From positions 1 through 64,000 of the forward strand of contig URKQ01000007.1 of the NCBI GenBank assembly GCA_900548455.1: a stretch of 64,000 nt of DNA, read 5' to 3'. The position numbers and the translations under genes are program-made. Positions 26,307 to 36,463 of this stretch are shown here, in pieces (position 1 is the first letter of the stretch; every line of letters starts with the position of its first letter). Origin of the DNA: an uncultured Clostridium sp. GTDB taxonomy: Bacteria > Bacillota > Clostridia > Clostridiales > Clostridiaceae. The notes under the pieces are model-generated. The model worked only from the letters and a program-made list of their open reading frames with translations, had not been told where the DNA came from and made no database searches.

Positions 26307-27260
26307 TTAATGAATAATTCCTAGGAAACCTATTAGACATAATACAACTGTAGCAATAGAAAATACAGCAACTATTTTACTTTCATGCCAACCTTTAAGT
26401 TCAAAGTGATGATGTAATGGTGCCATTTTAAATACTCTCTTACCAGTTAATTTAAAAGATGTAACTTGAATTATAACTGATAGCGTTTCTATCAAGTATA
26501 TTCCACCTACTATGATAACTATAAGTTCCATCTTAAGTATCATTGCAACTGCAGCCACAGCTCCACCTAGAGCTAATGAACCTCCATCACCCATAAAAAT
26601 CTGAGCTGGATAAGAATTGTACTTTAAAAATCCCAAAATAGCTCCTGCTAATATTCCACAGAAAATTGCCAGTGTATAATATCCCATATAGATACTTACA
26701 AGTGCAAAGAAAGTCATTACTAAAATAGTAATTGAACTACATAATCCATCTAGTCCATCTGTTAAATTCACTGCATTTGTAACTGCTGCAAAATAAACAA
26801 CTATAAATGGAATAAAGAGAATTTTAAGGTTCCATGTCTTTCCTATAAAAGGAATCATAATATCAGTTCCAATTTTATTAGATGCATAGACTCCAAAGAT
26901 AATAGCTACTACTACAAGTAAAATCATCTTTTGATAACTCTTTAATCCTTCATTTTTCTTCTTAATTATTTTAAGTCCATCATCTAAAAATCCTATAGCT
27001 CCAAAAGCTAATAGTGCATATAAAGCAAGCATAGCCTCATCATGTGGATTTCTAAGCATTAATATCATTGTTATACAAGTAGCAATAATAAAAATAATCC
27101 CTCCCATAGTAGGAGTGCCTTGTTTTTTAAGGTGACTCTGTGGTCCATCTTCTCTTATGTTTTGTCCAAATCTAAACTTATGTAATGCTGGTATTATAAA
27201 TGGTGCAATTACAAAAGATACTATAAATGCAACTAAAATAGAATATATTAACCTATCCAT
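26307..27260 (-). CDS. mraY: Phospho-MurNAc-pentapeptide transferase
   Basis: 317 aa, ten membrane helices. It transfers phospho-MurNAc-pentapeptide to undecaprenyl phosphate, making lipid I. Conserved blocks are the loop GTPTMGG near 48-54, the FLDDGLK aspartates near 90, NAVNLTDGLDGL near 161-172, FMGDGGSLALGG near 222 and PLHHHFELKGW near 280-290. Spacing to murF is 13 nt. Confidence 0.96.
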   Translation of the reverse strand: MDRLIYSILVAFIVSFVIAPFIIPALHKFRFGQNIREDGPQSHLKKQGTPTMGGIIFIIATCITMILMLRNPHDEAMLALYALLAFGAIGFLDDGLKIIKKKNEGLKSYQKMILLVVVAIIFGVYASNKIGTDIMIPFIGKTWNLKILFIPFIVVYFAAVTNAVNLTDGLDGLCSSITILVMTFFALVSIYMGYYTLAIFCGILAGAILGFLKYNSYPAQIFMGDGGSLALGGAVAAVAMILKMELIVIIVGGIYLIETLSVIIQVTSFKLTGKRVFKMAPLHHHFELKGWHESKIVAVFSIATVVLCLIGFLGIIH

Positions 27261-27273
27261 ATTCCATCCCTCC

Positions 27274-28644
27274 TTAATTATTTTTCCTTTGTAGTTCTTT
27301 TACGATATTTTCAAACTTCATAGATCTAGATGCTTTTATAAGAATAACATCATTTTCTTTAATTTCTTTTTTTAAATCTATAATAAGTTCATCCATATGG
27401 TCATAACAACTACAGTTCTTATCTTCAAATCCCTTTTTAAATTCATCATTATATTCACCTATGGTAAATATTTTTTCAACTCCAGAACTTTTAGCATAAG
27501 CTCCAACTTCCTCGTGAGCCTTAGATGATGATGAACCCAATTCTTTCATAGTACCAAGAACAGCAATCTTTCTTCCTTCATATGTCTTTAGTACTTCTAG
27601 TGCAGCCTTCATTGAATCCGGACTAGCATTATAGGAATCATTAATTATAGTAAATTTATCTTCCTTTATAACATCTAGTCTCATAGAGGTAGCCTCCAAA
27701 TTCATTATACCTTTTTGAATATCCTCATAACTAACTTTCAATTCCCTAGCTACTGCAACAGCTAAAAGAGAATTTAATACATTATGGATTCCTGGTACTG
27801 GCACTTTTAAACTATGAGCTTCTTTATCTTTTTCCTCTTTTACTTCAAACTCAACGTTGTCTCTATTTATTATTATTCCACATCCTGTAAAATTATAATC
27901 ATGTTCTATACCAATTTTTACAATTTTATATTTTTCTGAAGAACATCCATGTAGCAAATCATTATCTCCATTTACTATAAGAACATTATTTTTATTAAAG
28001 TCAGTAGTAATTTCAAGTTTTGCCTTTAAAATATTCTCCCTGGTTTTTAAATTTTCTAAATGAGATGTTCCAACATTAGTTATAACAGCTATATCTGGTT
28101 TAGCTGTCTTTGCAAGCACTTCAATTTCTTTAAGATTACTCATTCCCATCTCTAACACAGCCACCTCATAGGTGCTATCAAGATTGAATATCATAAGAGG
28201 CATTCCTATGTCATTATTAAAGTTCCCCTTTGTTTTAAAGACCTTATATTTTTCACTCAATGCTGCTGCAATTAAATCTTTTGTAGATGTTTTTCCTGTT
28301 GAACCAGTAATTCCAATCACTTTTAAATTTAATGTGCTAATATAGAAAGCAGCTAAATCTAAAAGAGCTTTTTTAGTATCCTTTACTAAAACCACATTGC
28401 ATCTTCCATCATATTTAGAATAATCCTTCATGTCATGAACAATGCATAAGCCAGCTCCATTTTCTATTACATTCTCGATAAAATTATGAGCATCAAAATT
28501 TTCTCCTTTTATAGCAAAAAATATATCTCCTTTTGATACTTTCCTACTATCAATAACTACATTAGAAAACTCCTTAACATTTCCCTTTGCTAAAATTTTA
28601 CCATCTATAGAATTTACGATGTCCTTTAGTAAAATTTTCTCCAT
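27274..28644 (-). CDS. murF: UDP-MurNAc-tripeptide:D-Ala-D-Ala ligase
   Basis: 456 aa. It adds D-Ala-D-Ala to the UDP-MurNAc tripeptide. The N-terminal domain holds VIDSRKVSKGDIFFAIKGE, the P-loop is ITGSTGKTSTKD near 114-125, the central domain has AVLEMGMSNLKEI, and the C-terminal domain has NDSYNASPDSM near 315. The last base of murE overlaps its first base (28644), so translation is coupled. Confidence 0.95.
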   Translation of the reverse strand: MEKILLKDIVNSIDGKILAKGNVKEFSNVVIDSRKVSKGDIFFAIKGENFDAHNFIENVIENGAGLCIVHDMKDYSKYDGRCNVVLVKDTKKALLDLAAFYISTLNLKVIGITGSTGKTSTKDLIAAALSEKYKVFKTKGNFNNDIGMPLMIFNLDSTYEVAVLEMGMSNLKEIEVLAKTAKPDIAVITNVGTSHLENLKTRENILKAKLEITTDFNKNNVLIVNGDNDLLHGCSSEKYKIVKIGIEHDYNFTGCGIIINRDNVEFEVKEEKDKEAHSLKVPVPGIHNVLNSLLAVAVARELKVSYEDIQKGIMNLEATSMRLDVIKEDKFTIINDSYNASPDSMKAALEVLKTYEGRKIAVLGTMKELGSSSSKAHEEVGAYAKSSGVEKIFTIGEYNDEFKKGFEDKNCSCYDHMDELIIDLKKEIKENDVILIKASRSMKFENIVKELQRKNN

Positions 28645-30092
28645 TACAAATTCAACTCCTCAATCAAATCTAATACTATCTCCCTTTCATCAAAGTGAAT
28701 AGTTTTATCCTTAAGCACTTGGTATGTTTCATGTCCCTTACCTGCAATTACAATAACATCATCTTTTTTTGCTATCTTCATTGCTTCTTTAATTGCTTCT
28801 TTTCTATTTTCAATTAATATATAGTTATCTTTTTCTACCCCGACTACAATATCTTCAAGAATTGCCTTAGGTTCTTCACTTCTTGGATTATCAGAAGTTA
28901 TTATAGCTATATCACTAAGCTCAGTTCCAATCTTACCCATAATAGGACGTTTAGTTTTATCCCTATCTCCACCACATCCAAATATACAAATAAGTCTTCC
29001 TTTTGTAAGTTCCCTTAAGTTTTCTAATATTTTCTCAAGGCTATCTGGCGTATGTGAATAATCTCTAATTACTTCAAAGTTTAAATTTCTTCCTAATGTC
29101 AAGTTTTCACATCTACCCGGTACCGTTACCTTTAATAAACCTTTAATGATAGTATCTATATCTACACCTTCATTTAATGTAGCTCCAATACATCCTAGTG
29201 CATTGTAAACATTAAACCTTCCAGGTATTGAAACTACAAATTCATTAAACTTTTCATCAATCTTAACTTGAAATTTTATTCCAGTAGATTCTAAATCTAT
29301 ATTTTCACCTTTTAACATACTTTCACTTTTAACCGAATAAGTAGTTACCCCTGAAGATATCATATTTTCCAGTCTTCTGCCATATTCATCATCTACATTT
29401 ATAATAGAATTTTTACTCATCTTAAATAATTTACTTTTAGCTAGAAAATAATTCTCAAAAGTTTTATGAAAATCTAGATGATCTTGAGTTAAATTAGTAA
29501 AAATCCCTTCAGTAAATTCTATTCCATATACTCTATCAAGTTCTAGTGAGTGAGAGGATACTTCCATAACACAATAATCAACCTTCTCACTTACCATTTC
29601 ATTAAATAATTCTTGAAGTTCTAAAGATTCAGGAGTAGTTCTTTCTGCATGAATTTCTCTACTTCCAATATAATTAGCTATAGTTCCAATTAACCCAACT
29701 TTATATCCTGCTTCCTCTAAAATACCTTTAATCATAAAAGCAGAGGTGGTCTTACCATTAGTACCTGTAATACCTATTACTTTCATTTTTCTGCTAGGAT
29801 TATCATAATAATTTGCTGCAGCTATAGCTAAAGCTCTTCTTCCATTATCAACCTTAATATAAGTAACATCTTGTCTTAAGGTTACTTCTTTTTCTACAAC
29901 AATTACAGTTGCACCCTTATCAATCGCTTTATCAACAAAATTGTGCCCATCAACACTAAATCCACTAATAGCAAAAAACACATCGTTGGTTTCTACCTTT
30001 CTGCTATCATATTGAATTTTCTTCACATCAACCTCTACATTACCTTGTAATATTTCATAATCAATACTAGATAATATATCTGATAATTTCAT
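28644..30092 (-). CDS. murE: UDP-MurNAc-tripeptide synthetase (meso-DAP type)
   Basis: 482 aa. It adds the third residue of the stem peptide. The P-loop GITGTNGKTT is near 108-117, with ERTTPESLELQ near 155 and EVSSHSLELDRV near 182. The motif SDNPRSEEP near 405 is the DNPR signature of enzymes that use meso-diaminopimelate rather than lysine, agreeing with dapF in this window. It begins a new unit after the hairpin at 30324-30364. Confidence 0.95.
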   Translation of the reverse strand: MKLSDILSSIDYEILQGNVEVDVKKIQYDSRKVETNDVFFAISGFSVDGHNFVDKAIDKGATVIVVEKEVTLRQDVTYIKVDNGRRALAIAAANYYDNPSRKMKVIGITGTNGKTTSAFMIKGILEEAGYKVGLIGTIANYIGSREIHAERTTPESLELQELFNEMVSEKVDYCVMEVSSHSLELDRVYGIEFTEGIFTNLTQDHLDFHKTFENYFLAKSKLFKMSKNSIINVDDEYGRRLENMISSGVTTYSVKSESMLKGENIDLESTGIKFQVKIDEKFNEFVVSIPGRFNVYNALGCIGATLNEGVDIDTIIKGLLKVTVPGRCENLTLGRNLNFEVIRDYSHTPDSLEKILENLRELTKGRLICIFGCGGDRDKTKRPIMGKIGTELSDIAIITSDNPRSEEPKAILEDIVVGVEKDNYILIENRKEAIKEAMKIAKKDDVIVIAGKGHETYQVLKDKTIHFDEREIVLDLIEELNL

Positions 30093-30444
30093 ACTTCCAC
30101 TTCCTTAAATAGTTATAATATCATTAAACTTGTGCCTTAATTAATATGTTATATCTATATTTATATGTGTAGCAAATACTTAAATATATCTGTTACAATA
30201 ATAAACTACATTTTAAATTCTATTAAGTAGACCAAGTTTAATCAACCATTATTTGTGCATTTTATATCACACATAATAACTATACTTTCATATGATAATA
30301 AAGTAAATACTTTTTTTAGACACAAAGGTCAGTAGTCTCAGTTAAACTGTAACTACTGACCTTTAATTTAAGTTAATGCTATTTAATAGCTATATACTCT
30401 AGATTATTAACAAACCGATTTTTTTATTATAGAACCTAAAGAAA
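30093..30444. other. Intergenic region murE-PBP
   Basis: AT-rich gap of 352 nt without an ORF. Near the PBP end is a hairpin AAAGGTCAGTAGT / ACTACTGACCTTT (30324-30336 with 30352-30364), probably the terminator of the rsmH-ftsL-PBP unit although its T-run on the minus strand is short. The remainder should contain the murE promoter, which I could not fix with confidence. Confidence 0.6.
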
Positions 30445-32640
30445 TTAGTCAGCTAAAACTCCAAGTTGGAATGTTATTACAGTACCTTTTTTCACTTCTT
30501 GACCACCGGCAATACTTTGTTCAACCACTAATCCATCTCCTATGAACTCGGACTTCAATCCCAAATCTGTCATTAACTTTTCAATAGACTCCTTCGTAAA
30601 GCCTTTCAAATCTGGAATAATTACGATATCACTATCTTCAGCCTTCTTGCCAGCATAAAGTATAATTTCTTTGCCCTGTTTTAACACATATCCTGGCTTA
30701 GGATTAATGTCTGTTACTGTATCTCCTTCGCCTTCAACTCGAACAGTAAGACCACTATCAGTTATTATCTTTTTAGCATCTGTTAAAGACATTCCCCTGA
30801 CTTCTTTAACTATAACATCAGCCTTTAAACTCTCATCTACCTCTTTATAAGTTCCGCTTGGTTTTAACTCTGAATAATTAAATAACTCATTAAATATTTT
30901 TTGACCTACTGGAGCTGCAATCTGTCCTGCATAATATAGTGAAGGATTTGGTTCGTCTATAGAAACATAAACAGTATACTTAGGATTATCTATAGGCGCC
31001 ATACCTACAAATGTAGCAAGATATTTTCCGCTTGCATATCCACCATTAACCGTATCAATTTTTTGAGCTGTTCCTGTCTTACCACCAATTCTATACCCGT
31101 CTATATATGCTTTTGATGCTCCTCCTCCATTTACAACTGCCTCAAGATGAGTTCTCATTTCAGTCATGGCTTCAGTTGTAAATACTTGTTCCTTTTTAAT
31201 CTCATACTCATCATCTACAACTAAATTTCCTTCTCCATCATAATGGGAAACTTGTCTCATTAAGTGAGGAGTGATTAAATACCCTCCATTAGCTATAGCA
31301 TTAAAGGCTCTCATATATTGAACTCCTGTTGAAGTATTAGTCTGTCCAAAGGAAATAGTCGCAAGGTCTGTTACAGATATGTCTTCTGTCTTCTTTGTCA
31401 TTCCTGGAGATTCTCCTGGAAGATCGATTCCAGTTTTGCTTCCAAATCCAAACTTTTTAATATATTCATTTAGATTTTCTGCTCCTAATCTATCTCCTAA
31501 AGTCATAAAACCTACGTTACAAGAGTTTTGAAGGATTTGTTCAAAAGTTTGTGGGCCATGACCTGTTGTCTTCCAACAGTGTATTGTTCTTCCACCTATT
31601 GTTAAACTTCCACCACAGTTGAATGTATCATTACTTGATACAACTCCCTTTTCTATGCCTGCTGTTGCTGTAACAACCTTAAATATTGATCCTGGTTCAT
31701 AGGCATCACTTACAAGTCTATTTCTCCACATTTGCTGAAGTTCTTCATCAGTAAATCCTTCTGGCCACGGATTATTAGGATCATAATCCGGTGCGTTTGC
31801 AAGTGCCAATATTTCCCCCGTATTTGGATCCATAACCATAATAGAAACCGCTTTAGCTTCATTATCATTTCTTGCTTCTTCTGCCAATTTTTCAGCAAAA
31901 TACTGTATATTTTCATCTAATGAAGTAGTTACATCTCTACCATCAATAGGCTCAGTAAATTTTGAAATAGTATAAGGTAAATCTTCACTCTTTTGGTCTA
32001 TTTCAGCTACTTTAATTCCTGGCACACCAGCTAGGTATTTATTATAATATAATTCAAGACCAGTTAATCCTTCACCATCAGAATTAGTATGTCCCAAAAC
32101 ATGAGCAGCGAAGCTTCCATTTCGATAATATCTCTTTGTATCTGAAGATATTACAATACCATTAATATCCTTTTCTTCACAATAAGCTCTTACCGCATCT
32201 GTGGTATCTTTTTCTATTCTTCTTTTCAAAATAGCAGAACCTCTTGGTTTACCATTAGGAAGAGGATTAGTTAAAATATGATAAACATCATCATACTCTT
32301 CATCTATCATTCCACTTAAATCTTTAGCAAGTTGTTCCATGGTCAGTCCAATTCTCTCTAAGTCAGCTCTAAGTGTATTTAAGTCCAAGTCCGCTCTATA
32401 TACATTTGCACTTACAGCTAACTCAGCACCATTTCTATCAAGAATTCTTCCTCTTTTAGCATTAATCTTAACATCACTTGTCCATTGCTTAGTAGCTAAT
32501 GCTTTATAGTCTTCTTCTTTCATAAACATTACATACCCAAGTCTAATGCTAAGACCAACAAATACACCAAATGCTAATATCATAAATACCAACATTCTTT
32601 TTTTCATCAAAACCTTGTCCACAAAATTTTTCTTTGCCAC
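30445..32640 (-). CDS. spoVD: Class B penicillin-binding protein with two PASTA domains (SpoVD/PBP2B type)
   Basis: 731 aa. A membrane anchor near 17-40 is followed by a dimerisation domain and the transpeptidase. The active site is SIFK (Ser318, Lys321), with SCN at 369-371 and KTGT at 517-520. Two PASTA repeats follow near 612-730 (EVRGMSLTDAKKII and IPDLKGFTKESIEKL). It cross-links septal or spore peptidoglycan with the SEDS protein. Only one such gene lies here, so the division (PBP2B/FtsI) and sporulation (SpoVD) roles cannot be told apart from sequence. Confidence 0.92.
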   Translation of the reverse strand: MAKKNFVDKVLMKKRMLVFMILAFGVFVGLSIRLGYVMFMKEEDYKALATKQWTSDVKINAKRGRILDRNGAELAVSANVYRADLDLNTLRADLERIGLTMEQLAKDLSGMIDEEYDDVYHILTNPLPNGKPRGSAILKRRIEKDTTDAVRAYCEEKDINGIVISSDTKRYYRNGSFAAHVLGHTNSDGEGLTGLELYYNKYLAGVPGIKVAEIDQKSEDLPYTISKFTEPIDGRDVTTSLDENIQYFAEKLAEEARNDNEAKAVSIMVMDPNTGEILALANAPDYDPNNPWPEGFTDEELQQMWRNRLVSDAYEPGSIFKVVTATAGIEKGVVSSNDTFNCGGSLTIGGRTIHCWKTTGHGPQTFEQILQNSCNVGFMTLGDRLGAENLNEYIKKFGFGSKTGIDLPGESPGMTKKTEDISVTDLATISFGQTNTSTGVQYMRAFNAIANGGYLITPHLMRQVSHYDGEGNLVVDDEYEIKKEQVFTTEAMTEMRTHLEAVVNGGGASKAYIDGYRIGGKTGTAQKIDTVNGGYASGKYLATFVGMAPIDNPKYTVYVSIDEPNPSLYYAGQIAAPVGQKIFNELFNYSELKPSGTYKEVDESLKADVIVKEVRGMSLTDAKKIITDSGLTVRVEGEGDTVTDINPKPGYVLKQGKEIILYAGKKAEDSDIVIIPDLKGFTKESIEKLMTDLGLKSEFIGDGLVVEQSIAGGQEVKKGTVITFQLGVLAD

Positions 32641-32659
32641 CTAAATTACCTCACAATTA

Positions 32660-33157
32660 TCATTTAAATAAAATATCCTTAATTTTGCTGATAAAGTTTT
32701 CTCCTTTGTTATCTTGTTGTTGAGTTTCCGGATCTAAAAACTTTTCAGCTTCTAAATCGTAGTAGATGGCATTTGTACTGTCTGCTTTAATCATAGATAA
32801 ATTATTAGTTGCTGCTTCTTCTACATATGAAATATTATTAAACTTCATAAGTTTTATACTTAAGTCTTCACTTGACTCTCCACATGCAACTATATTATCT
32901 TTTAATGTATTTATAGTTTTTTGATTATCATAGATAGCACTATATCTTGAAATAATGAATATACCTATTACACCTACTGCTAAAACACTACCATTAAATT
33001 TCATAAAAATCTTAAGCTTGGCACGATTGGCTTTTTTTATGGCTTCTCTTTTAGCTTTATGATTATCTTGTTTTTCTCTTTCACGTGGTAGTGGCTTTGT
33101 CTGCGGTGCTAAAGCAGCACTTCCATCTATTCGATTTTTAGGATTTTCTACTACCAT
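32660..33157 (-). CDS. ftsL: FtsL-like septum protein
   Basis: 165 aa. A long basic cytoplasmic N-terminus (about 1-52, rich in Lys/Arg) is followed by one membrane helix (NGSVLAVGVIGIFIISRYSA) and a short coiled coil (TINTLKDNIVACGESSEDLS...). The C-terminus is polar. The size, topology and rsmH-ftsL-pbp position identify it; the sequence itself is poorly conserved, as usual for FtsL. It acts with FtsQ and the PBP/SEDS pair. Confidence 0.85.
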   Translation of the reverse strand: MVVENPKNRIDGSAALAPQTKPLPREREKQDNHKAKREAIKKANRAKLKIFMKFNGSVLAVGVIGIFIISRYSAIYDNQKTINTLKDNIVACGESSEDLSIKLMKFNNISYVEEAATNNLSMIKADSTNAIYYDLEAEKFLDPETQQQDNKGENFISKIKDILFK

Positions 33158-33184
33158 TTTACTCCCCCCAACTCCCTTTTAGAA

Positions 33185-34117
33185 CTAAATTTTAATGCAA
33201 CCCCTTAGTTTTGCACTTCTACTTCTTGAATTTGCTTCAAGTTCTTCTGTTGTAGCTTCTATAGGTTTTTTATTTACAAGTTTAATTATCGGTTTCTTTC
33301 CACATACACACATCGGTAAATTTTTAGGACATGTACATGGGTCAGTTAATTCTCTAAACTTATTTTTAACTATTCTATCTTCTAAGGAATGGAATGTAAT
33401 TATAGCCATAACACCTTCTTTATTAAGGGCTTCAATGCCATCTTCTATGGTATTATTAAGTATTCTTAGTTCACCATTAACTTCTATCCTTATAGCTTGA
33501 AAAGTCCTCTTTGCCGGGTGTCCACCTTCTCTTTTAAACTTAGTAGGTATACAACCATCAATTATATCCACCAATTCAAAGGTTGTTTCAATTGACTTAA
33601 TTTCTCTTTTTTCAACTATTCTTCTAGCTATTTTCCTGGAGAATTTTTCCTCACCATATTCCTTAAGTATATGGAAAAGCTCATCCTCACTGTATTCATT
33701 AACTACATTATAAGCTGAGAAGTTTCTATCTCTATCCATCCTCATGTCTAAAGGTGCATTTTTCATATAACTGAATCCTCTCTCACCTTCATCAAGCTGG
33801 TAAGAAGACACACCTAAATCCATAAGTATCCCGTCAACCTTTTCTATATTTAATTCCTTTAATATGGACTTAATATTAGAAAAATTATCATGAACATAAG
33901 TCACATTTTCATAAGCTTTAAGTTTTTCCTTAGCAGCATTTAGCGCATCAGTATCTTGATCTATTCCTATCAATCTCCCTTTAGAAGATAACCTTTTAAC
34001 AATTTCACTTGAATGTCCTGCTCCTCCTAAGGTGCAATCTACATAAATTCCATCTTCTTTTATCTGAAGCATTTCCATACATTCTTCTAACATAACTGAA
34101 TAATGTTTAAATTCCAT
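33185..34117 (-). CDS. rsmH: 16S rRNA m4C1402 methyltransferase
   Basis: 310 aa (MraW). It N4-methylates cytidine 1402 of 16S rRNA. Conserved blocks are the opening HYSVMLEECMEML, the SAM loop VDCTLGGAGHS near 27-37, the DGILMDLGVSSYQLD stretch near 95-110, and the C-terminal ITFHSLEDRIVK near 240. It is the first gene of the dcw cluster here; mraZ, normally upstream, is absent. Confidence 0.95.
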   Translation of the reverse strand: MEFKHYSVMLEECMEMLQIKEDGIYVDCTLGGAGHSSEIVKRLSSKGRLIGIDQDTDALNAAKEKLKAYENVTYVHDNFSNIKSILKELNIEKVDGILMDLGVSSYQLDEGERGFSYMKNAPLDMRMDRDRNFSAYNVVNEYSEDELFHILKEYGEEKFSRKIARRIVEKREIKSIETTFELVDIIDGCIPTKFKREGGHPAKRTFQAIRIEVNGELRILNNTIEDGIEALNKEGVMAIITFHSLEDRIVKNKFRELTDPCTCPKNLPMCVCGKKPIIKLVNKKPIEATTEELEANSRSRSAKLRGCIKI

Positions 34118-34258
34118 TACTTTCTCCTTATCGTATCCTTTGCTTAATTTATTTATAGAATTAACTAAAATTTAAAGTTTTTTCTTTTTATTATTTTTAT
34201 ACATAAATTACATTAAATTGAAATACAACCTTAAATAATAGTCTTACCATACCATTGT

Positions 34259-34287
34259 ATCATAATAATTCTATACATACACATCAA
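34259..34287 (-). promoter_or_regulatory. Sigma-A type promoter upstream of rsmH
   Basis: On the minus strand TTGATG (34282-34287) and TATGAT (34259-34264) are 17 nt apart. The start point would be about 135 nt ahead of rsmH. It is the only good candidate in the 475-nt divergent gap between rsmH and ychF. Confidence 0.65.
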
Positions 34288-34498
34288 TTCCTTTTAAATT
34301 TTACTGAAAACGAAATATTTTTTTAACAAATTTATAAAAAAATAAAATAAAAATATCAAGACTTTTCACATCCATTTACATAACCCTCAAAAATACCAAA
34401 TCATATTACATTATTTTACATCAACTGTTATGTAGCACAAAATTTACTTAGATTAAAACACATCCTTGTAGAATTATTGAAGGCTATGTATAGCCTTA

Positions 34499-34527
34499 TT
34501 GAAATTAATTCTTTACTAGGGTATAAT
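34499..34527 (+). promoter_or_regulatory. Sigma-A promoter of ychF
   Basis: TTGAAA (34499-34504) and TATAAT (34522-34527) with a 17-nt spacer, about 65 nt upstream of the ychF ATG. An upstream hairpin AAGGCTATGTATAGCCTT (34479-34498) ends against the -35 box. Confidence 0.85.
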
Positions 34528-34592
34528 TAAAAGTAATTGTTTAATTGTTTAGCAATCAATCATTTTTGTTTACATAGAAAGGACGTAGTCAT

Positions 34593-35690
34593 ATGAAATT
34601 AGGAATTGTCGGCTTACCTAACGTAGGTAAAAGTACTTTATTTAACGCTATAACTAAAGCAGGAGCAGAGTCTGCTAACTATCCATTTTGTACCATTGAA
34701 CCAAATGTTGGAGTAGTTAGTGTTCCAGATAAAAGACTTGATGTACTTCAAGAATTATACAACTCAAAAAAACAAGTTCATACTGCCATAGAGTTTTATG
34801 ATATTGCTGGTCTTGTTAAAGGAGCTAGTAAGGGTGAAGGCCTTGGTAATAAGTTCTTATCTCATATAAGAGAAGTTGAATCAATCGTTCATACAGTAAG
34901 ATGTTTTAAAGATGAAAATGTAGTTCATGTAGATGGTTCTGTAGCTCCAATAAGAGACATTGAAACAATCAACCTTGAATTAATATTTGCAGATTTAGAA
35001 GTTCTTGAAAGAAGAATGGAGAAGGCATTAAAACTTGTACGTTCAGGAGATAAAACTGCTAAAGTTGAATATGCTATTATGGAAAAGATTAAAGCTCAAC
35101 TTGAAGCTAATAAACCTGTTAGAACTTTAGAATTTACTGAAGATGAAGCTAACTTTGTAAAAGGCTTATTCTTAATAACTTCAAAACCAGTTCTATATGC
35201 TTGTAATGTAAGTGAAGATGACATCATGGAATGTGGTGGAGAAAACGAAATGGTTAAAGCAGTAAAAGAATATGCTGCTGCTGAAAACTCTGAAGTTATA
35301 GTAATTTGTGCAAAACTTGAAGAAGAGCTTTCAACTCTTGAAGATGATGAAAAATCAGCTCTTTTAGAAGAGTATGGATTAAGCGAATCTGGTTTAGACA
35401 AATTAATTCATGCTAGTTATAAGCTTCTAGGTTTAATGAGTTACCTTACTGCTGGTCCTCAAGAAGTTAGAGCTTGGACAATTAAAATAGGCACAAAAGC
35501 TCCTGCTGCTGCTGGTAAAATTCACAGTGATATTGAAAGAGGGTTTATTAGAGCAGAAGTTATCTCTTTTGATAAATTAGTTGAATGTGGAAGCGAAGTT
35601 GCTGCAAAGGAAAAAGGCTATTACAGATTAGAAGGTAAAGAATATGTAATGGAAGATGGAGACGTAGTAAACTTTAGATTTAATGTATAG
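34593..35690 (+). CDS. ychF: Redox-regulated ATPase YchF (Obg-like)
   Basis: 365-aa OLA1/YchF-type P-loop protein. GLPNVGKST at 7-15 is Walker A. The NKxD-type specificity motif is replaced by a degenerate CNVSEDD block, consistent with ATP preference in this family. A coiled-coil insertion and a C-terminal TGS domain (LTAGPQEVRAWTIKIG, about 280-365) follow. It is implicated in ribosome interaction and stress responses. It is monocistronic, with its own promoter and a shared convergent terminator. Confidence 0.95.
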   Translation: MKLGIVGLPNVGKSTLFNAITKAGAESANYPFCTIEPNVGVVSVPDKRLDVLQELYNSKKQVHTAIEFYDIAGLVKGASKGEGLGNKFLSHIREVESIVHTVRCFKDENVVHVDGSVAPIRDIETINLELIFADLEVLERRMEKALKLVRSGDKTAKVEYAIMEKIKAQLEANKPVRTLEFTEDEANFVKGLFLITSKPVLYACNVSEDDIMECGGENEMVKAVKEYAAAENSEVIVICAKLEEELSTLEDDEKSALLEEYGLSESGLDKLIHASYKLLGLMSYLTAGPQEVRAWTIKIGTKAPAAAGKIHSDIERGFIRAEVISFDKLVECGSEVAAKEKGYYRLEGKEYVMEDGDVVNFRFNV

Positions 35691-35701
35691 ATTAAAAAAT
35701 A

Positions 35702-35730
35702 AAAGGAAGAAGGTTAACCCTTCTTCCTTT
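35702..35730. terminator. Bidirectional terminator ychF / SDR gene
   Basis: Stem AAAGGAAGAAGG / CCTTCTTCCTTT with a short loop. A-rich sequence precedes it and T-rich sequence follows, so it can serve both the plus-strand ychF and the converging minus-strand SDR gene. Confidence 0.88.
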
Positions 35731-36463
35731 GTATTTTATAGGTTGCTTTTAATAAAATTTTATCTGGTACAAGTCTTTGCGCTATTCTAGTAACCTTCAT
35801 TAACTTACCAGGAATTATAATAAGCTTTCCCTTTTCCATCTTGTCAATGGCATAACTTGCCACATCAAAACTATTTAATCCCTTTAAACTAAATTTTACA
35901 TTAGCCCTATCATTAAAACCTGTATCCACAGGTCCAGGACAAAGGGCACCTATATAAACATTACTTTTTTCTCTTCTAAGTTCTTCATAAATTGCTTCAG
36001 TTAACCTTAACACATATGCCTTTGTTCCATAATAAGTAGATAAAAGTGGTCCTGGTGAAAAAGCAGCTGAAGATGCTACGTTTAAAATTTTCCCTTGATT
36101 TTTCTTTTTAAAATCCTTTAAAAAAAGTTTCGTTAAAATATGAACTGCCTTTATGTTTAAATTAATCATATTTAATTCTTCTTTTAAGTTCGTATCAGAA
36201 AATTCACCAAATAATCCAAAACCAGCATTATTTATAAGGATATCTATATTGTCATCCTTAACTCTTTCATACAACTGAAAACAAGCTTCTTCTTTAGATA
36301 AATCTAAAGCTATAATTTTAATATTAGTTTTAAGTGTTGAAGATAACATTTTCATTTTTTCTTCACTTCTTGCAACTAATATTAAATCATAACCCTTATC
36401 ACTTAGAATTTTTGCCATATCTTTTCCAAGCCCTGAACTAGCTCCTGTAATAAGTGCCTTCAT
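35714..36463 (-). CDS. Short-chain dehydrogenase/reductase (YqjQ/DltE-like)
   Basis: 249 aa. Rossmann NAD(P)-binding TGASSGLGKDMA at 6-17, NNAGFG near 87-92, the catalytic Ser in NVASSAAF and YxxxK as YYGTKAYV near 150. The C-terminus is basic and may touch the membrane. The substrate cannot be named from sequence. The gene overlaps its upstream DUF134 neighbour by one base, so they are cotranscribed, and it reaches into the shared terminator. Confidence 0.85.
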   Translation of the reverse strand: MKALITGASSGLGKDMAKILSDKGYDLILVARSEEKMKMLSSTLKTNIKIIALDLSKEEACFQLYERVKDDNIDILINNAGFGLFGEFSDTNLKEELNMINLNIKAVHILTKLFLKDFKKKNQGKILNVASSAAFSPGPLLSTYYGTKAYVLRLTEAIYEELRREKSNVYIGALCPGPVDTGFNDRANVKFSLKGLNSFDVASYAIDKMEKGKLIIIPGKLMKVTRIAQRLVPDKILLKATYKIQRKKG

